A stretch of 64,000 bases of DNA from Streptomyces sp. CB00316 (GCF_001905595.1 NZ_LIXI01000005.1:186001-250000); one strand, 5' to 3'. Counted from the stretch's first letter, positions 7,553 to 16,342 are shown. Notes: generated from the sequence alone by a model not told the origin. Translations and numbers: made by a program.

Positions 7553-7798
7553 TTACCGACTGGTCATATGCCGGTCAGCCCCGTCTCGCCTTTCGGTATC
7601 GGACGCCTGTCCGGGGGCCGTGCGGCGGACCTCGGCGACGACGAGGAGTGAGGCGACGGTACCGATGATTCCGGCTCCGGCGACCACGTGGTGCACCGGG
7701 AAGAACTCGGCGGCGACCGGCAGCACGATGCGGGAGCGGGTACGGGGCCGGAGCGCGGACCCCACGAAGGGCTCGGCGCCCACGTGCCCGAAGGCCAT
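7553..7798 (-). CDS. Possible small membrane protein or remnant
   Basis: An open frame of 81 codons from ATG 7798, reading AMAFGHVGAEPFVG at the start and VHHVVAGAGIIGTVASLLVV near the end, the latter a good membrane helix. There is no ribosome site before the ATG and the frame continues upstream without a clear start. It ends 10 bp before the MarR start and faces a broken ArsR gene. It could be the tail of a lost membrane protein or chance coding. I do not recognise a family. Confidence 0.25.
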   Translation of the reverse strand: MAFGHVGAEPFVGSALRPRTRSRIVLPVAAEFFPVHHVVAGAGIIGTVASLLVVAEVRRTAPGQASDTERRDGADRHMTSR

Positions 7799-7851
7799 CG
7801 CGCAGAGCAGCAGCCCGAGCGCGGCCGGACCCGGCGCGCGGGATCGGCGGA

Positions 7852-8107
7852 CTGCGGAGCGCGGCCGGCGAGCGGACACCGGACGCCCTGGCCCGGCTGC
7901 TGGGCCGGGCGCGGGCGGACGTGCTGTGCGCGCTGGACGAACCGGCCGGCACGAGCTCCCCGGCCCACCGGCTCGGGCTCGCCCCCCTCCGTATCGGCCC
8001 ATCTGTCGGTGCTGCGGGGGGCGGGGCTGCTGACGTCGCGGCGGTACGGGCACCAGATGCTGTACGAGCGGACGCCGCCGGGGATCGCGCCGGCGGTCTC
8101 GGGCTGA
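7852..8107 (+). pseudogene. ArsR-type regulator remnant with frameshift
   Basis: Reading from about 7852, one frame gives DALARLLGRARADVLCALDE and PAGTSSPAHRLGLA. The protein then continues only in another frame as PSSVSAHLSVLRGAGLL, TSRRYGHQMLYERT and a TGA. Joined, this is the C-terminal winged helix of an ArsR-family (DUF5937-type) regulator. The frame changes near 7988-7995 in a run of C residues (GCCCCCCTCC). No N-terminal half or start is present, so the gene is dead by truncation and frameshift. Confidence 0.6.
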
Positions 8108-8302
8108 GCAGGGGGCCGGCGTCCCGGTCGCGGCCGGACCGGGCGCTCGGCGGTCGCCGGTGGTGTCGCAGCGCCATTCCCGGTGACCGATATGTCACGA
8201 TTGCGACTGTCTCTCCGTGCTCAGCCGTGCCGCTGTGCCGCCCGATGCCATCAGCTCATATGCTCCCGTAACCCGTGAGCCACCGTCGTCCGAGGGGGCT
8301 GA

Positions 8303-9391
8303 ATGCCCGGCCGCAGAATCATTTCCGGAGTCTCCGGACTCTCCAGGGTCTCTGGAGTCTCCAGACTCTCCGGAGTCTTCAGCGTTCTCCCCGTCCTGAG
8401 CGCCGTCGCCCTGGCGACCGCCCTCGCGGTGGGCTGCTCGTCGCCGGGCGGCCCGAACCCCACGGCCACCGCCTCGGCCGACCCCGTACGGGGCGAACCC
8501 GCGCCGAGCGCGGCGTCCCCGTACTGGGTGGACCCGGACAGCGACGCCGCCCACCAGGCGCGCGCCTGGGACCGGCAGGGGCGGGCGGAGGACGCGAAGG
8601 CCCTGCGGCGGATCGCCGACCACCCGGCGGCGCTCTGGCCCGCCTGGGACGACCCGGCGCCGGAGATCCGGGCCGCGGTGAAGGCGGCGGCCCGGACGGG
8701 GAAGAGCGTCCTTCTCGTCGCCTACAACATCCCGCACCGTGACTGCGGGGCCTATTCGGCGGGCGGCGCGCGCGACGCGGCCACCTACCGGTCCTGGCTC
8801 GGGGAGTTCGCCGACGCCATCGGCGACGCCCCGGCGACCGTGATCCTGGAGCCCGACGCGCTGGCCCTCATCGCCGACGGCTGCACCCCGCCCCAGTACC
8901 ACGCCGAGCGCTACGAACTGCTCTCCGGGGCCGTGGACACCCTCAAGGCGAAGCCGCGCACCAAGGTCTACGTGGACGCGGGCAACCCGGACTGGATCGA
9001 GCAGCCGTCCAAGATCGCCGACGGGCTGCGCCGGGCCGGGATCGACCGGGCCGACGGCTTCTCGCTGAACGTCTCCAACTTCCAGCGGAACGCCGACGTG
9101 AAGAAGTACGGAGCCCTCCTCTCCGACGCCGTCGGCGGCGCGCACTACGTGATCGACACCAGCCGCAACGGCGGCGGCCCCCTGACCGGGGGCCGCGCCG
9201 AGGCCTGGTGCAACCCGCCGGGCCGCGCGCTCGGCACTCCCCCGACCACCGACACCCGCGACGACCGGCTCGACGCCTACCTGTGGATCAAGCGGCCCGG
9301 CGAGTCGGACGGCACCTGCCGGGGCGGCCCCGAGGCGGGCACCTGGTGGCCGGAGTACGCCCTGGGGCTGGCCCAGCGCGCGAAGTCCTGA
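8303..9391 (+). CDS. Secreted glycoside hydrolase family 6 (endoglucanase-like)
   Basis: A 362-residue exported protein. The N-terminus is followed by a hydrophobic segment and LAVGCSS around Cys45, a possible lipoprotein lipobox. The GH6 domain fills the rest, with YNIPHRDCGAYSAGG, the catalytic-acid region VILEPDALAL, and DAGNPDWI near the end of the barrel. AWCNPPGRALG and WWPEYALGLA close the domain. GAGGGGG precedes the ATG at 8303. It converges with glxA; the homologous hydrolase is encoded beside cslA-glxA in S. coelicolor (SCO2838, from memory), where this group builds or trims the beta-glycan at hyphal tips. The signal-peptide region is encoded by repetitive DNA (8326-8380). Confidence 0.9.
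   Translation: MPGRRIISGVSGLSRVSGVSRLSGVFSVLPVLSAVALATALAVGCSSPGGPNPTATASADPVRGEPAPSAASPYWVDPDSDAAHQARAWDRQGRAEDAKALRRIADHPAALWPAWDDPAPEIRAAVKAAARTGKSVLLVAYNIPHRDCGAYSAGGARDAATYRSWLGEFADAIGDAPATVILEPDALALIADGCTPPQYHAERYELLSGAVDTLKAKPRTKVYVDAGNPDWIEQPSKIADGLRRAGIDRADGFSLNVSNFQRNADVKKYGALLSDAVGGAHYVIDTSRNGGGPLTGGRAEAWCNPPGRALGTPPTTDTRDDRLDAYLWIKRPGESDGTCRGGPEAGTWWPEYALGLAQRAKS
8326..8380. repeat. Quasi-palindromic CTCCGGAGTCTC repeats
   Basis: Several copies of TCTCCGGA/TCTCCAGA and AGTCTC units lie in both orientations and can fold on themselves. They encode the SGVSGLSRVSGVSRLSGVF part of the GH6 signal region, near the start codon. The fold could affect translation of the gene; it may equally be a slippage-derived repeat. 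Confidence 0.6.
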
Positions 9392-9454
9392 GGCCCTCGC
9401 GCCCCTCCCTGGCCGTACGGACGCGTGCGGGTGCCCGCCGCTACGCCTCCTGGT

Positions 9455-11410
9455 TCAGCCGGCCTTGACCCACTTCGCCTCGGACGGGATGCCGTCGGTG
9501 TCGGTGACGAAGAGCATGTACCAGCCGGGCGGCACCAGTGTGGGGTCGTCCGGCACGCTCACGGTCACCTCGCCCTTCCCCTTCTTCAGGCCCAGTTCGA
9601 TGGAGCGCTGCTCCACATCCGTGGTGTGGGTGACCGCGCTCGGCCGCATCAGCCGGGCCGTCGCGATCCGGTCCGCGTCGGCGCTCTTGTACGTGACCGT
9701 CTTCCCGCGCTCGACCGCCTCGGGGCCGTCCCCGATCACCGGCCGCTTGTCCTTGCCCCGGTGCAGGGCGGGCGGGGTGTAGACCTCCATGCGCTGCTCG
9801 AACTTACCGAGTTTGGTGTTGTCCTTGTCGCCGTAGAGCGAGTCGGAGCCGAAGGTGGCGACCCGGCCGTCGGGCAGCAGCAGCGCCTCGGAGTGGTAGT
9901 TGCGGCCGACCGTCGGCTCGGCCGCCTCCTTGAAGGTGTTGGTCCTCGGGTCGTAGGACTGCGCCTTGAGGATGTTGCTGTTGCCGCGCCCCCGGTAGTC
10001 CTCGGAGCCGCCGCTGGTGAAGACCGTGTCGTCCGGCATGATCACGCTGTTCAGGTAGCGCGTGCCCTGCGGCAGGTCGGGTCCGGGTTTGAAGGCCGGG
10101 CTGGCCTCCTTGAGGTCGATGACGGCCGTGCGGGCGGTGGACTTCTTGGACTCGCCGACCCCGCCCCCGCCGAGGACCATCACCTTCTGGTCCTGCACGG
10201 GCGGCAGCAGCAGCGAGGCCGCCGTCTCCAGCTCCTCGGTGTCGGTCAGCCCGGGGACCTTGGTGAAGGTGTTCTTCTTGATGTCCCAGATCCCGGGGTC
10301 GCGGCCCTTGTCGGCCGGTCCGTAACCGGCGTTGGCACCCGGGTAGAAGAGCCTGCCGCCCTTGGTGAGGAAGAGCGCCGGGTAGGTCGGGAAGTAGTGG
10401 AAGGGCCCCTTGGCCCACTTCTTCGTCTTCGGGTCGTAGATCTCGTTGTCGCCCGGGAGGATCGCGCCGACGTCGTCGAGACCGGAGACGGCGAGCACCC
10501 TGCCGTCCTCCAGGCCGACGAGCGTCGGATACCAGCGGGCTTCCTTCATCGGGTCGACCTTGATGTACTTCTCCGCCGTCGGGTCGAACTCGTAGGCGGC
10601 CCTGATCCCCTGGAAGTCCTGCTTGTCCATGGTGATCTTCTCGGCGAGCCCGTAGGAGTTGTCGGCCTCCTTGCCCTTCAGCCCGACGATCTCGTACTGG
10701 GCGGCCTCGGCCGCCACCGCCTCGACGCCGTCGTTCACCGCCTCCACGAAGACCCGCTGCTCGGCCGCCGTCACCTTCGTCTTCCACGGCTTCATCTGGC
10801 CGCTCTCGAAGTACGTGACCTCGAACTCGCGCTTCGCCTTGGGCACGGTGACGTCGAACTTGGCGACGTACTCGACACCCGAGGGCGAGCGGAACACCGT
10901 GCCCCTCTTCAGCTTCAGCGGCTTGTCCGGGTTCTCGTTCTTGACCCGCATCCCGCCGCCGGCCCGCTTCACCTTGTCGTCCAGGACCTCGTAGCGGGCG
11001 GTGCCGCCGGCGATCAGCAGGCGCCCGTCCGGGAGCTGGGCGTGGCCGCCGCAGAAGAAGTCCTCGGGGGTGGGAATCCTCTGGAAGACGTTCTCGGCAG
11101 GGTCCCACAGCACGGTGTCGAAGGTGCCCGCGTCGAAGTTCTTCTCGTCGTTGCCGGAGCCCGCGACGATCAGCACCTTCCCGGTGTGCAGGAGCGCGGC
11201 GTGGATGGCGTTGGTGCGGTACTCCTTCGGGATGTCGACCCGCTCCCAGGAGCCGTACTCCGCCTTGTACTTCGGCTGGGCGATCTTGTACGCGTGGTAC
11301 TGGTCCTCCGCGAAGGAGAGCGCCGCCGGGGCGTTGAGCCCCGCCAGCACGACCACGGCGCCGCCGCCCAGGAGCGTCTTCCGCATCTTCTTCGAAGGCC
11401 GGTAGGCCAT
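9455..11410 (-). CDS. glxA: Radical-copper oxidase GlxA
   Basis: A 651-residue galactose oxidase-like enzyme. The N-terminus has a hydrophobic membrane-anchor or signal segment (LLGGGAVVVLAGLNAPAALSF). Kelch-type propeller repeats follow, with GxGVGESKKSTARTAVIDL among them, and a C-terminal DUF1929-type domain (PGWYMLFVTDTDGIPS). Cofactor residues known from S. lividans GlxA can be seen: Cys120 in FFCGGH with the Tyr of RLFYPGA, the stacking Trp of EARWYPTL, the copper-ligand Tyr-His of GRNYHSEA and a His in AVTHTTD. The gene starts 3 bp after cslA ends, so the two are coupled. GlxA acts with CslA at the hyphal tip, where glycan deposition depends on it. Confidence 0.95.
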   Translation of the reverse strand: MAYRPSKKMRKTLLGGGAVVVLAGLNAPAALSFAEDQYHAYKIAQPKYKAEYGSWERVDIPKEYRTNAIHAALLHTGKVLIVAGSGNDEKNFDAGTFDTVLWDPAENVFQRIPTPEDFFCGGHAQLPDGRLLIAGGTARYEVLDDKVKRAGGGMRVKNENPDKPLKLKRGTVFRSPSGVEYVAKFDVTVPKAKREFEVTYFESGQMKPWKTKVTAAEQRVFVEAVNDGVEAVAAEAAQYEIVGLKGKEADNSYGLAEKITMDKQDFQGIRAAYEFDPTAEKYIKVDPMKEARWYPTLVGLEDGRVLAVSGLDDVGAILPGDNEIYDPKTKKWAKGPFHYFPTYPALFLTKGGRLFYPGANAGYGPADKGRDPGIWDIKKNTFTKVPGLTDTEELETAASLLLPPVQDQKVMVLGGGGVGESKKSTARTAVIDLKEASPAFKPGPDLPQGTRYLNSVIMPDDTVFTSGGSEDYRGRGNSNILKAQSYDPRTNTFKEAAEPTVGRNYHSEALLLPDGRVATFGSDSLYGDKDNTKLGKFEQRMEVYTPPALHRGKDKRPVIGDGPEAVERGKTVTYKSADADRIATARLMRPSAVTHTTDVEQRSIELGLKKGKGEVTVSVPDDPTLVPPGWYMLFVTDTDGIPSEAKWVKAG

Positions 11411-11413
11411 GGG

Positions 11414-13261
11414 TCAGTTCCCTCCTGCGGTCGTGGTGGCGGTGGTACCGGCACTCGCGCTGCTGGTCGCCGGGGCGCTGGTGGTGGTCGTCGTGGTGGT
11501 CAGATACGTCGGCTCGGGCAACGCCTGCTGTACGGGGGCGGAATCGGGAGCCGGCGCGGGTGCGGGGACGGCGTTGCGGGCCCGGGTACGCCGGTCCTGC
11601 CATTCGGTCCAGGCCCACACCACGACCGGGGACAGGGATATCGCCAGGCCGAGCGTCGCCCAGGTCCGCATCGCGACATGGGTGTGGTTCAGATGGACGG
11701 AGGCGGCGAGCGAGGAGAACAGGACCGCGGCCCAGGCGAGATGGATACGGAAGGTGAGCAGCCGGTCCGGGGAGGCCTGGCCGCCCTTGGGCGTCACGAC
11801 GAACCGGCCCTCCGTGCGCAGCACCGCCGAGCCGAGCGACTTGAGGTAGATCGGCGCGGAGAGCGCGGACATGGCCATCCCGGCGAGGCCGCCGGAACCC
11901 TCGGGCTCGTGCGGGGAGACGTTGTGGCGCCGGTTCCAGAGGTAGAGCCCGATCTGGAGGGCCGCCGCGTCGCTGTAGAGCATCAGCCAGATGGAGGCGG
12001 CGACCTGGGTGCCGGACGCCCCGAACCAGAGGAAGAGCACACAGCTCAGCACACCGAGCAGCCAGTTGACGGCCGTCATCGGGTAGTAGACGAGCATCAG
12101 CGTGTAGCTGAGGAGCCGGCCGGGCGGCACCCGGAACAGCGCCTTGCCGTACTGCTTGAACAGCGTCTCGTACGTGCCCCGCGACCAGCGCAGCTGCTGG
12201 GTGAAGAAGTCCGTCCAGGAGGCGGGCCCCTCACCGACGGCCAGCACGTCGGGGGTGTAGACGGAGCGCCAGTAGCGTCCGGTGAGGGGGTTGCGGCGGC
12301 GGTGGATCTCGAAGCCGGTCGCCATGTCCTCGGTGATCGAGTCGTAGAGGCCGCCGACCTGGCGTACGGCGGCGACGCGGACGACGTTGTTGGTGCCGAC
12401 GAACATCGGGGCGCCGTAGCGGTTGCCCGCGCGCTGGATCAGCGCGTGAAAGAGGAACTGCTGCGATTCGGCGGCCTTGGTCACGGCCGAGTCGTAGTTC
12501 CCGTAGACCTGCGGTCCGACGACGAAGGCGACGTCCGGGTCCCGGAAGTAGCCCAGCATCCGCTCCAGGAAGTTGGGCATCGGCACATGGTCGGTGTCGA
12601 CGGAGGCGAAGAAGTCGTAGGCGTCGCCGTGCAGGGCGATCCAGGCGTTGTAGTTGCCGTGCTTCGTCTTCGCCTTGTGGACGCCCTTCCCACGGTTCCA
12701 CTCGGGCACCCCGCGCCGGGTGAAGTGGTGCACGCCCAGCTCCGCGCAGAGCATCCGGGCGGCCGGGTCGTCGCCCTCGTCGAGGAGCCAGATGTCCAGC
12801 GGCCCGGGGTGCGTGAGGCGCACCGCGCCCTTCAGGGTGGCGCGCACCATGGAGAGCGGTTCCTTGCCGGGGACGTACGTGGTGAGGAAGGCGACCCGGG
12901 TGCCCGGCTCGGGCGTCACGGGTACGGGGTCCCGGGCGACCATCGTCGCGTGCGCGATGGAGACCACGTTGACGAGCATGAAGAGCCCGATCAGGCCGAT
13001 CGAGACGAGCATCACCGTGTCGGCGACGACCAGCCACCGTTCCCCGTTCTCCCGCTCGGTCCAGTGCGTGGGCCAGACCAGGTAGAGCATCAGGGTGGCC
13101 GTGAGCACCGGGGCGAGCGTCATCAGCAGGACGGCCCTTATTCGGTGCTTCTCCGTCGAGAGCAGGGATCGGTACCGGACTCGGTATCCCTCGGGTCCCG
13201 GCTCGGTGAGCGGACCCGCGAGCCGGCTGTAGGTGTCGTAGTCGTAGCCCTCCGACCGCAC
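11414..13261 (-). CDS. cslA: Cellulose synthase-like glycosyltransferase CslA
   Basis: A 615-residue family 2 glycosyltransferase with membrane helices at the N-terminus (about 35-80) and several more in the C-terminal third. The processive GT2 motifs are present: LLDEGDD, SVDTDHVP, TEDMATG and the product-binding QQLRWSRG. A Thr/Ala/Ser-rich tail ends the protein. The GTG at 13261 is chosen because GGGAGG lies 4 bp upstream and the next residues RSEGYDYDTYSRLAGPLTE match the family N-terminus; the open frame extends another 110 codons upstream without coding character. With glxA it makes the tip-associated beta-glycan needed for morphogenesis; CslA is known to interact with DivIVA. Confidence 0.95.
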   Translation of the reverse strand: MRSEGYDYDTYSRLAGPLTEPGPEGYRVRYRSLLSTEKHRIRAVLLMTLAPVLTATLMLYLVWPTHWTERENGERWLVVADTVMLVSIGLIGLFMLVNVVSIAHATMVARDPVPVTPEPGTRVAFLTTYVPGKEPLSMVRATLKGAVRLTHPGPLDIWLLDEGDDPAARMLCAELGVHHFTRRGVPEWNRGKGVHKAKTKHGNYNAWIALHGDAYDFFASVDTDHVPMPNFLERMLGYFRDPDVAFVVGPQVYGNYDSAVTKAAESQQFLFHALIQRAGNRYGAPMFVGTNNVVRVAAVRQVGGLYDSITEDMATGFEIHRRRNPLTGRYWRSVYTPDVLAVGEGPASWTDFFTQQLRWSRGTYETLFKQYGKALFRVPPGRLLSYTLMLVYYPMTAVNWLLGVLSCVLFLWFGASGTQVAASIWLMLYSDAAALQIGLYLWNRRHNVSPHEPEGSGGLAGMAMSALSAPIYLKSLGSAVLRTEGRFVVTPKGGQASPDRLLTFRIHLAWAAVLFSSLAASVHLNHTHVAMRTWATLGLAISLSPVVVWAWTEWQDRRTRARNAVPAPAPAPDSAPVQQALPEPTYLTTTTTTTSAPATSSASAGTTATTTAGGN

Positions 13262-13368
13262 CGTGCCTCCCACTGTCGAACGGGTTGATATCACCACAGA
13301 AGGGGACGGACAACGGCGTGTCGACTTGGCAGGTCCGAGTGAGGGGTTTTCGATCCGGGACCGGAAAA

Positions 13369-13394
13369 GCCCCCGGCCGTGTGGTGCCGGGGGC
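13369..13394 (-). terminator. Terminator after the MTH1187-like gene
   Basis: Perfect 9-bp stem (GCCCCCGGC/GCCGGGGGC) with an 8-base loop, followed by TTTT when read on the minus strand. It lies 41 bp past the MTH1187-like stop and just before the cslA leader. Confidence 0.8.
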
Positions 13395-13434
13395 CTATCG
13401 GGTGAACGCGGGGCGACGGAAGGCCGACGGGACG

Positions 13435-13728
13435 TCAGGGGGCGAGGTACCGCTCCACCGTCTCGACCTTCGAGGTCAGGCCGTCGGTGACACCGGGCCG
13501 GATGTCGGCCTTCAGTACCAGCGAGACGCGTCCCGCGCGGGCTTCGACGGCGGCGACGGCGCGCTTCACTACGTCCATGACCTCGTCCCACTCCCCCTCG
13601 ACGGAGGTGAACATGGCGTCGGTCCTGTTGGGCAGCCCCGACTCCCGTACGACCCGCACGGCGTCGGCGACGTACTCGCCCACGTCCTCACCGACACCGA
13701 GCGGGGAGACCGAGAAGGCGACGATCAT
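13435..13728 (-). CDS. MTH1187/YkoF-like thiamine-binding family protein
   Basis: A 97-residue protein starting [20 protein letters not shown] and ending [10 protein letters not shown], which matches the small ferredoxin-fold MTH1187 family thought to bind thiamine or its precursors. The ATG overlaps the stop of the upstream DUF3817 gene as ATGA, so the two are translationally coupled. A hairpin with a T tract follows. The exact ligand is inferred from family members only. Confidence 0.82.
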   Translation of the reverse strand: MIVAFSVSPLGVGEDVGEYVADAVRVVRESGLPNRTDAMFTSVEGEWDEVMDVVKRAVAAVEARAGRVSLVLKADIRPGVTDGLTSKVETVERYLAP

Positions 13729-14075
13729 GCGCTGACCGTGCCTTCGCGGCGGGCGCGGGCGGCGATCACGCCGTCGGCCTCGTACTGCTTGAGGAGCTTG
13801 TCGCCGTAGAGGCCGCCGAAGGGGATGACGGCGAGGAGGAAGAACAGCGCGACGCGCTTGAGGGGCCACTTGGCCTTGACCCACACGTCCAGCAGGAACA
13901 CGACGTAGATCGTGAAGAGGATGCCGTGGATCATGCCGAGGGGCGGCATGAGGAAGTCGATGTCCGAGACCCGCATGAGCAGCGAGCCGAAAATGAGCAG
14001 GGCGGGGAAGGAGAGCGCCTCGGGGAGCGAGATGAGGCGCAGCCGGTGCAGGGCGGAAGCGGTCTTGATGTCCAC
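13725..14075 (-). CDS. DUF3817 family integral membrane protein (second copy)
   Basis: A 116-residue protein starting at a GTG ([16 protein letters not shown]) preceded by GAAGGTG. It has three hydrophobic segments, with [41 protein letters not shown] and [18 protein letters not shown], the same layout as the DUF3817 protein at 6650-6976. The open frame extends to 14231 but the extra part is Arg/Pro-rich and not convincing. It is coupled to the MTH1187-like gene by an ATGA overlap. Function unknown. Confidence 0.83.
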   Translation of the reverse strand: MDIKTASALHRLRLISLPEALSFPALLIFGSLLMRVSDIDFLMPPLGMIHGILFTIYVVFLLDVWVKAKWPLKRVALFFLLAVIPFGGLYGDKLLKQYEADGVIAARARREGTVSA

Positions 14076-14304
14076 AGGGGCACCTTCGGTGGGAGGGGGT
14101 CGCGTGGGCTTGTGAACGCGCGCACAAGCCTCCCCCATTGTGGCATCGCGCCGCCCCGTCCCCGGCGCCGGGGGCCCGCGCGTCCGCGGGCGCGCGTATC
14201 GCCGCATATCAGGGCCGGTCCGGGTACGCATCAGGGGAGCATCAGGGGCGTAACGGTTCCGTAGGGCCTGGCCGGAGCGCGGGGCGGGCGGCTACCTTCA
14301 TCGC

Positions 14305-14943
14305 GTGGCGATGTTCCGACTCCAAGGCAGCAAGACGCTCGCCGTCGATCTGACGGGCGACGCGGTCAAGGCGAAGAACGGCTCGATGGTCGCGTACGAC
14401 GGCCGGATGGGCTTCAAGAAGCTGTCCGGCGGCGGTGAGGGCCTCCGCGGGATGGTGACCCGCCGGCTGATCGGCGAACAGATGACGGTGATGGAGGTGT
14501 CCGGGCAGGGCACCTGCTACTTCGCCGACCGGGCGAGCGAGATCAGCCTGGTCTCCCTGCACGGCGACAAGCTGTACGTGGAGGCGAGCAACCTGCTGGC
14601 CGCCGACTCCGGCCTGCGCACGGGGACGACGTTCACCGGGCTGCGCGGCGGGGCGAGCGGCAACGGCCTGTTCACCACCACGGTGGAGGGCACCGGGCAG
14701 GCGGCGATCATGTCGGACGGGGAGGCGGTGGTGCTGCGGGTGACCCCGCAGTATCCGCTGACGGTCGACCCCGGCGCGTACATCGCCCACCAGGGCCACC
14801 TCCAGCAGAACCTCCAGTCCGGGGTCAACTTCCGGACGCTGATGGGCGAGGGCTCGGGCGAGGCGTTCCAGATCCGCTTCGAGGGCGACGGCCTGGTCTA
14901 CGTACAGCCGAGCGAGCGCAACACCGTCGGGGGCGATGTCTGA
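14305..14943 (+). CDS. AIM24 family protein, copy 1
   Basis: A 212-residue all-beta protein of the AIM24 (TRAP-like) family, with repeats of the GQGTCYFAD and LYVEASNLLA kind and the C-terminal SGEAFQIRFEG-DGLVYVQPSE. The start is GTG 14305 or ATG 14311; the GTG is favoured because a TACCTT hexamer lies exactly six bases before it and there is no ribosome site, which fits a leaderless mRNA. It overlaps the next gene by one base. The bacterial family has no settled function; the fold resembles trimeric beta-sandwich proteins. First of three consecutive paralogues. Confidence 0.82.
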   Translation: MAMFRLQGSKTLAVDLTGDAVKAKNGSMVAYDGRMGFKKLSGGGEGLRGMVTRRLIGEQMTVMEVSGQGTCYFADRASEISLVSLHGDKLYVEASNLLAADSGLRTGTTFTGLRGGASGNGLFTTTVEGTGQAAIMSDGEAVVLRVTPQYPLTVDPGAYIAHQGHLQQNLQSGVNFRTLMGEGSGEAFQIRFEGDGLVYVQPSERNTVGGDV

Positions 14944-15593
14944 TGCCGTTCCGGGAGATCAACTCCAAGGTGATCGAGGCCACGGTGGTCCCGGGCCAGA
15001 AGCTGTTCAGCCAGCGCGGCGCGATGCTGGCCTACCGGGGCGAGGTCTCCTTCACCCCGAACATCCAGGGCGGCCAGGGGGGCTTCGCCTCGATGATCGG
15101 CCGCCGGGTGGCGGGCGAGGCGACACCGCTGATGACGGTCGAGGGCTCGGGCACGGTGATGTTCGGCCACGGCGGCCACCACATCCAGGTGATCAACCTG
15201 GCCGGCGACACCCTGTACGTGGAGGCCGACCGCCTCCTCGCCTTCGACGGCTCCCTCCAGCAGGGCACGATGTTCATGGGCTCGCAGGGCGGGGTGATGG
15301 GCATGGTGCGCGGCCAGGTGACCGGCCAGGGCCTGTTCACCACCACGCTCAAGGGGCACGGCGCGGTCGCGGTGATGGCGCACGGCGGGGTGATCGAGCT
15401 GCCGATCAGCCCGGGTCGGGACATCCACGTCGACCCTCAGGCGTACGTCGCCCACCACGGCGAGGTCCGCAACAAGCTCTCCACGGCCGTCGGCTGGCGG
15501 GACATGGTGGGGCGCGGCTCCGGCGAGGCGTTCCAGCTGGAGCTGAGCGGGAACGGCGCGGTGTACGTCCAGGCATCCGAGGAGAAGCTGTGA
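14943..15593 (+). CDS. AIM24 family protein, copy 2
   Basis: A 216-residue protein, the second AIM24 paralogue. Motifs include GQKLFSQRGAMLAYRGEVSF, GSGTVMFGHGGHHIQVINL, TLYVEADRLLAFDGSL and the closing SGEAFQLELSGNGAVYVQASE. A central Gly/Met-rich stretch (MFMGSQGGVMGMVRG) is distinctive. The ATG overlaps the upstream TGA by one base and its own stop overlaps the next start as GTGA, so all three are one operon. Confidence 0.85.
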   Translation: MPFREINSKVIEATVVPGQKLFSQRGAMLAYRGEVSFTPNIQGGQGGFASMIGRRVAGEATPLMTVEGSGTVMFGHGGHHIQVINLAGDTLYVEADRLLAFDGSLQQGTMFMGSQGGVMGMVRGQVTGQGLFTTTLKGHGAVAVMAHGGVIELPISPGRDIHVDPQAYVAHHGEVRNKLSTAVGWRDMVGRGSGEAFQLELSGNGAVYVQASEEKL

Positions 15594-16342
15594 GCACGCC
15601 TGTGGTCTTCGATCCGATGACGCTGCCGTCGGACGACAACGTCAACTCCTACACCTTCTGCGTGGAGCTCAAGGGGAGCCGCTGGTTCCTGCAGAAGGGG
15701 AAGATGATCGCCTACTACGGGCAGATCAACTTCGACGGCATCGGACACGGCCGGTTCGACCGGCTGGTGCGCTCCAGCTTCCACTCGCCGCTGCACGCGA
15801 GCGACTGGGTGGTGGCCGAGGGCAGCGGGAAGATGCTGCTAGCGGACCGGGCCTTCGATGTGAACTCCTTCGACCTGGATGAGGGGAACCTGACGATCCG
15901 CTCGGGGAACCTGCTGGCGTTCGACCCGTCGCTCGCGCTGAAGCAGTCGATCGTGCCCGGATTCGTGACCCTGATCGGTACGGGGAAGTTCGTGGCCGCG
16001 TCGAACGGCCCGGTGGTCTTCATGGAGCCGCCGCTGCGGGTCGACCCGCAGGCGCTGGTGGGGTGGGCCGACTGCCCCTCGCCGTGCCACCACTACGACC
16101 ACGGGTACATGACGGGTGTGATGGGCGGAATCCGGTCAATGACGGGCATCGGCGGGGCCTCGGGCGAGGAGCACCAGTTCGAGTTCGTGGGGGCGGGCAC
16201 GGTGTTGCTCCAGTCCAGCGAGGCCCTGATGGCCGAGCAGGCGACGGGTGCGGTGCCGAGCGAACCGGGCATTCCGGGTGGCGGATCGGCACCGCGTATG
16301 CCCGGCCAGCTGGGGGACCTCCAGCGTCGCTTCGGCTTGTGA
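15590..16342 (+). CDS. AIM24 family protein, copy 3 with longer tail
   Basis: A 250-residue third paralogue, starting at GTG 15590 inside the upstream stop. The core has WFLQKGKMIAYYGQINFDG, GSGKMLLADRAFDVNSF, LTIRSGNLLAFDPSL and LRVDPQALVGW. It differs from the other two by a Cys/His cluster, CPSPCHHYDHGYM, that could bind a metal, and by a C-terminal Gly/Pro extension after the domain. The three proteins probably assemble together. Confidence 0.85.
   Translation: MSTPVVFDPMTLPSDDNVNSYTFCVELKGSRWFLQKGKMIAYYGQINFDGIGHGRFDRLVRSSFHSPLHASDWVVAEGSGKMLLADRAFDVNSFDLDEGNLTIRSGNLLAFDPSLALKQSIVPGFVTLIGTGKFVAASNGPVVFMEPPLRVDPQALVGWADCPSPCHHYDHGYMTGVMGGIRSMTGIGGASGEEHQFEFVGAGTVLLQSSEALMAEQATGAVPSEPGIPGGGSAPRMPGQLGDLQRRFGL

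Noticed and set aside
8326..8380. Possible CRISPR-like repeats
   Set aside because: The units are short, lie in both orientations without spacers of constant length, and sit inside the GH6 coding sequence.
9425..13288. A 1287-codon open frame on the plus strand
   Set aside because: Antisense to glxA and cslA, with no recognisable domain.
14076..14231. N-terminal extension of the second DUF3817 protein
   Set aside because: The added residues are Arg/Pro-rich with no membrane or family features; GTG 14075 has a ribosome site and gives the normal family N-terminus.
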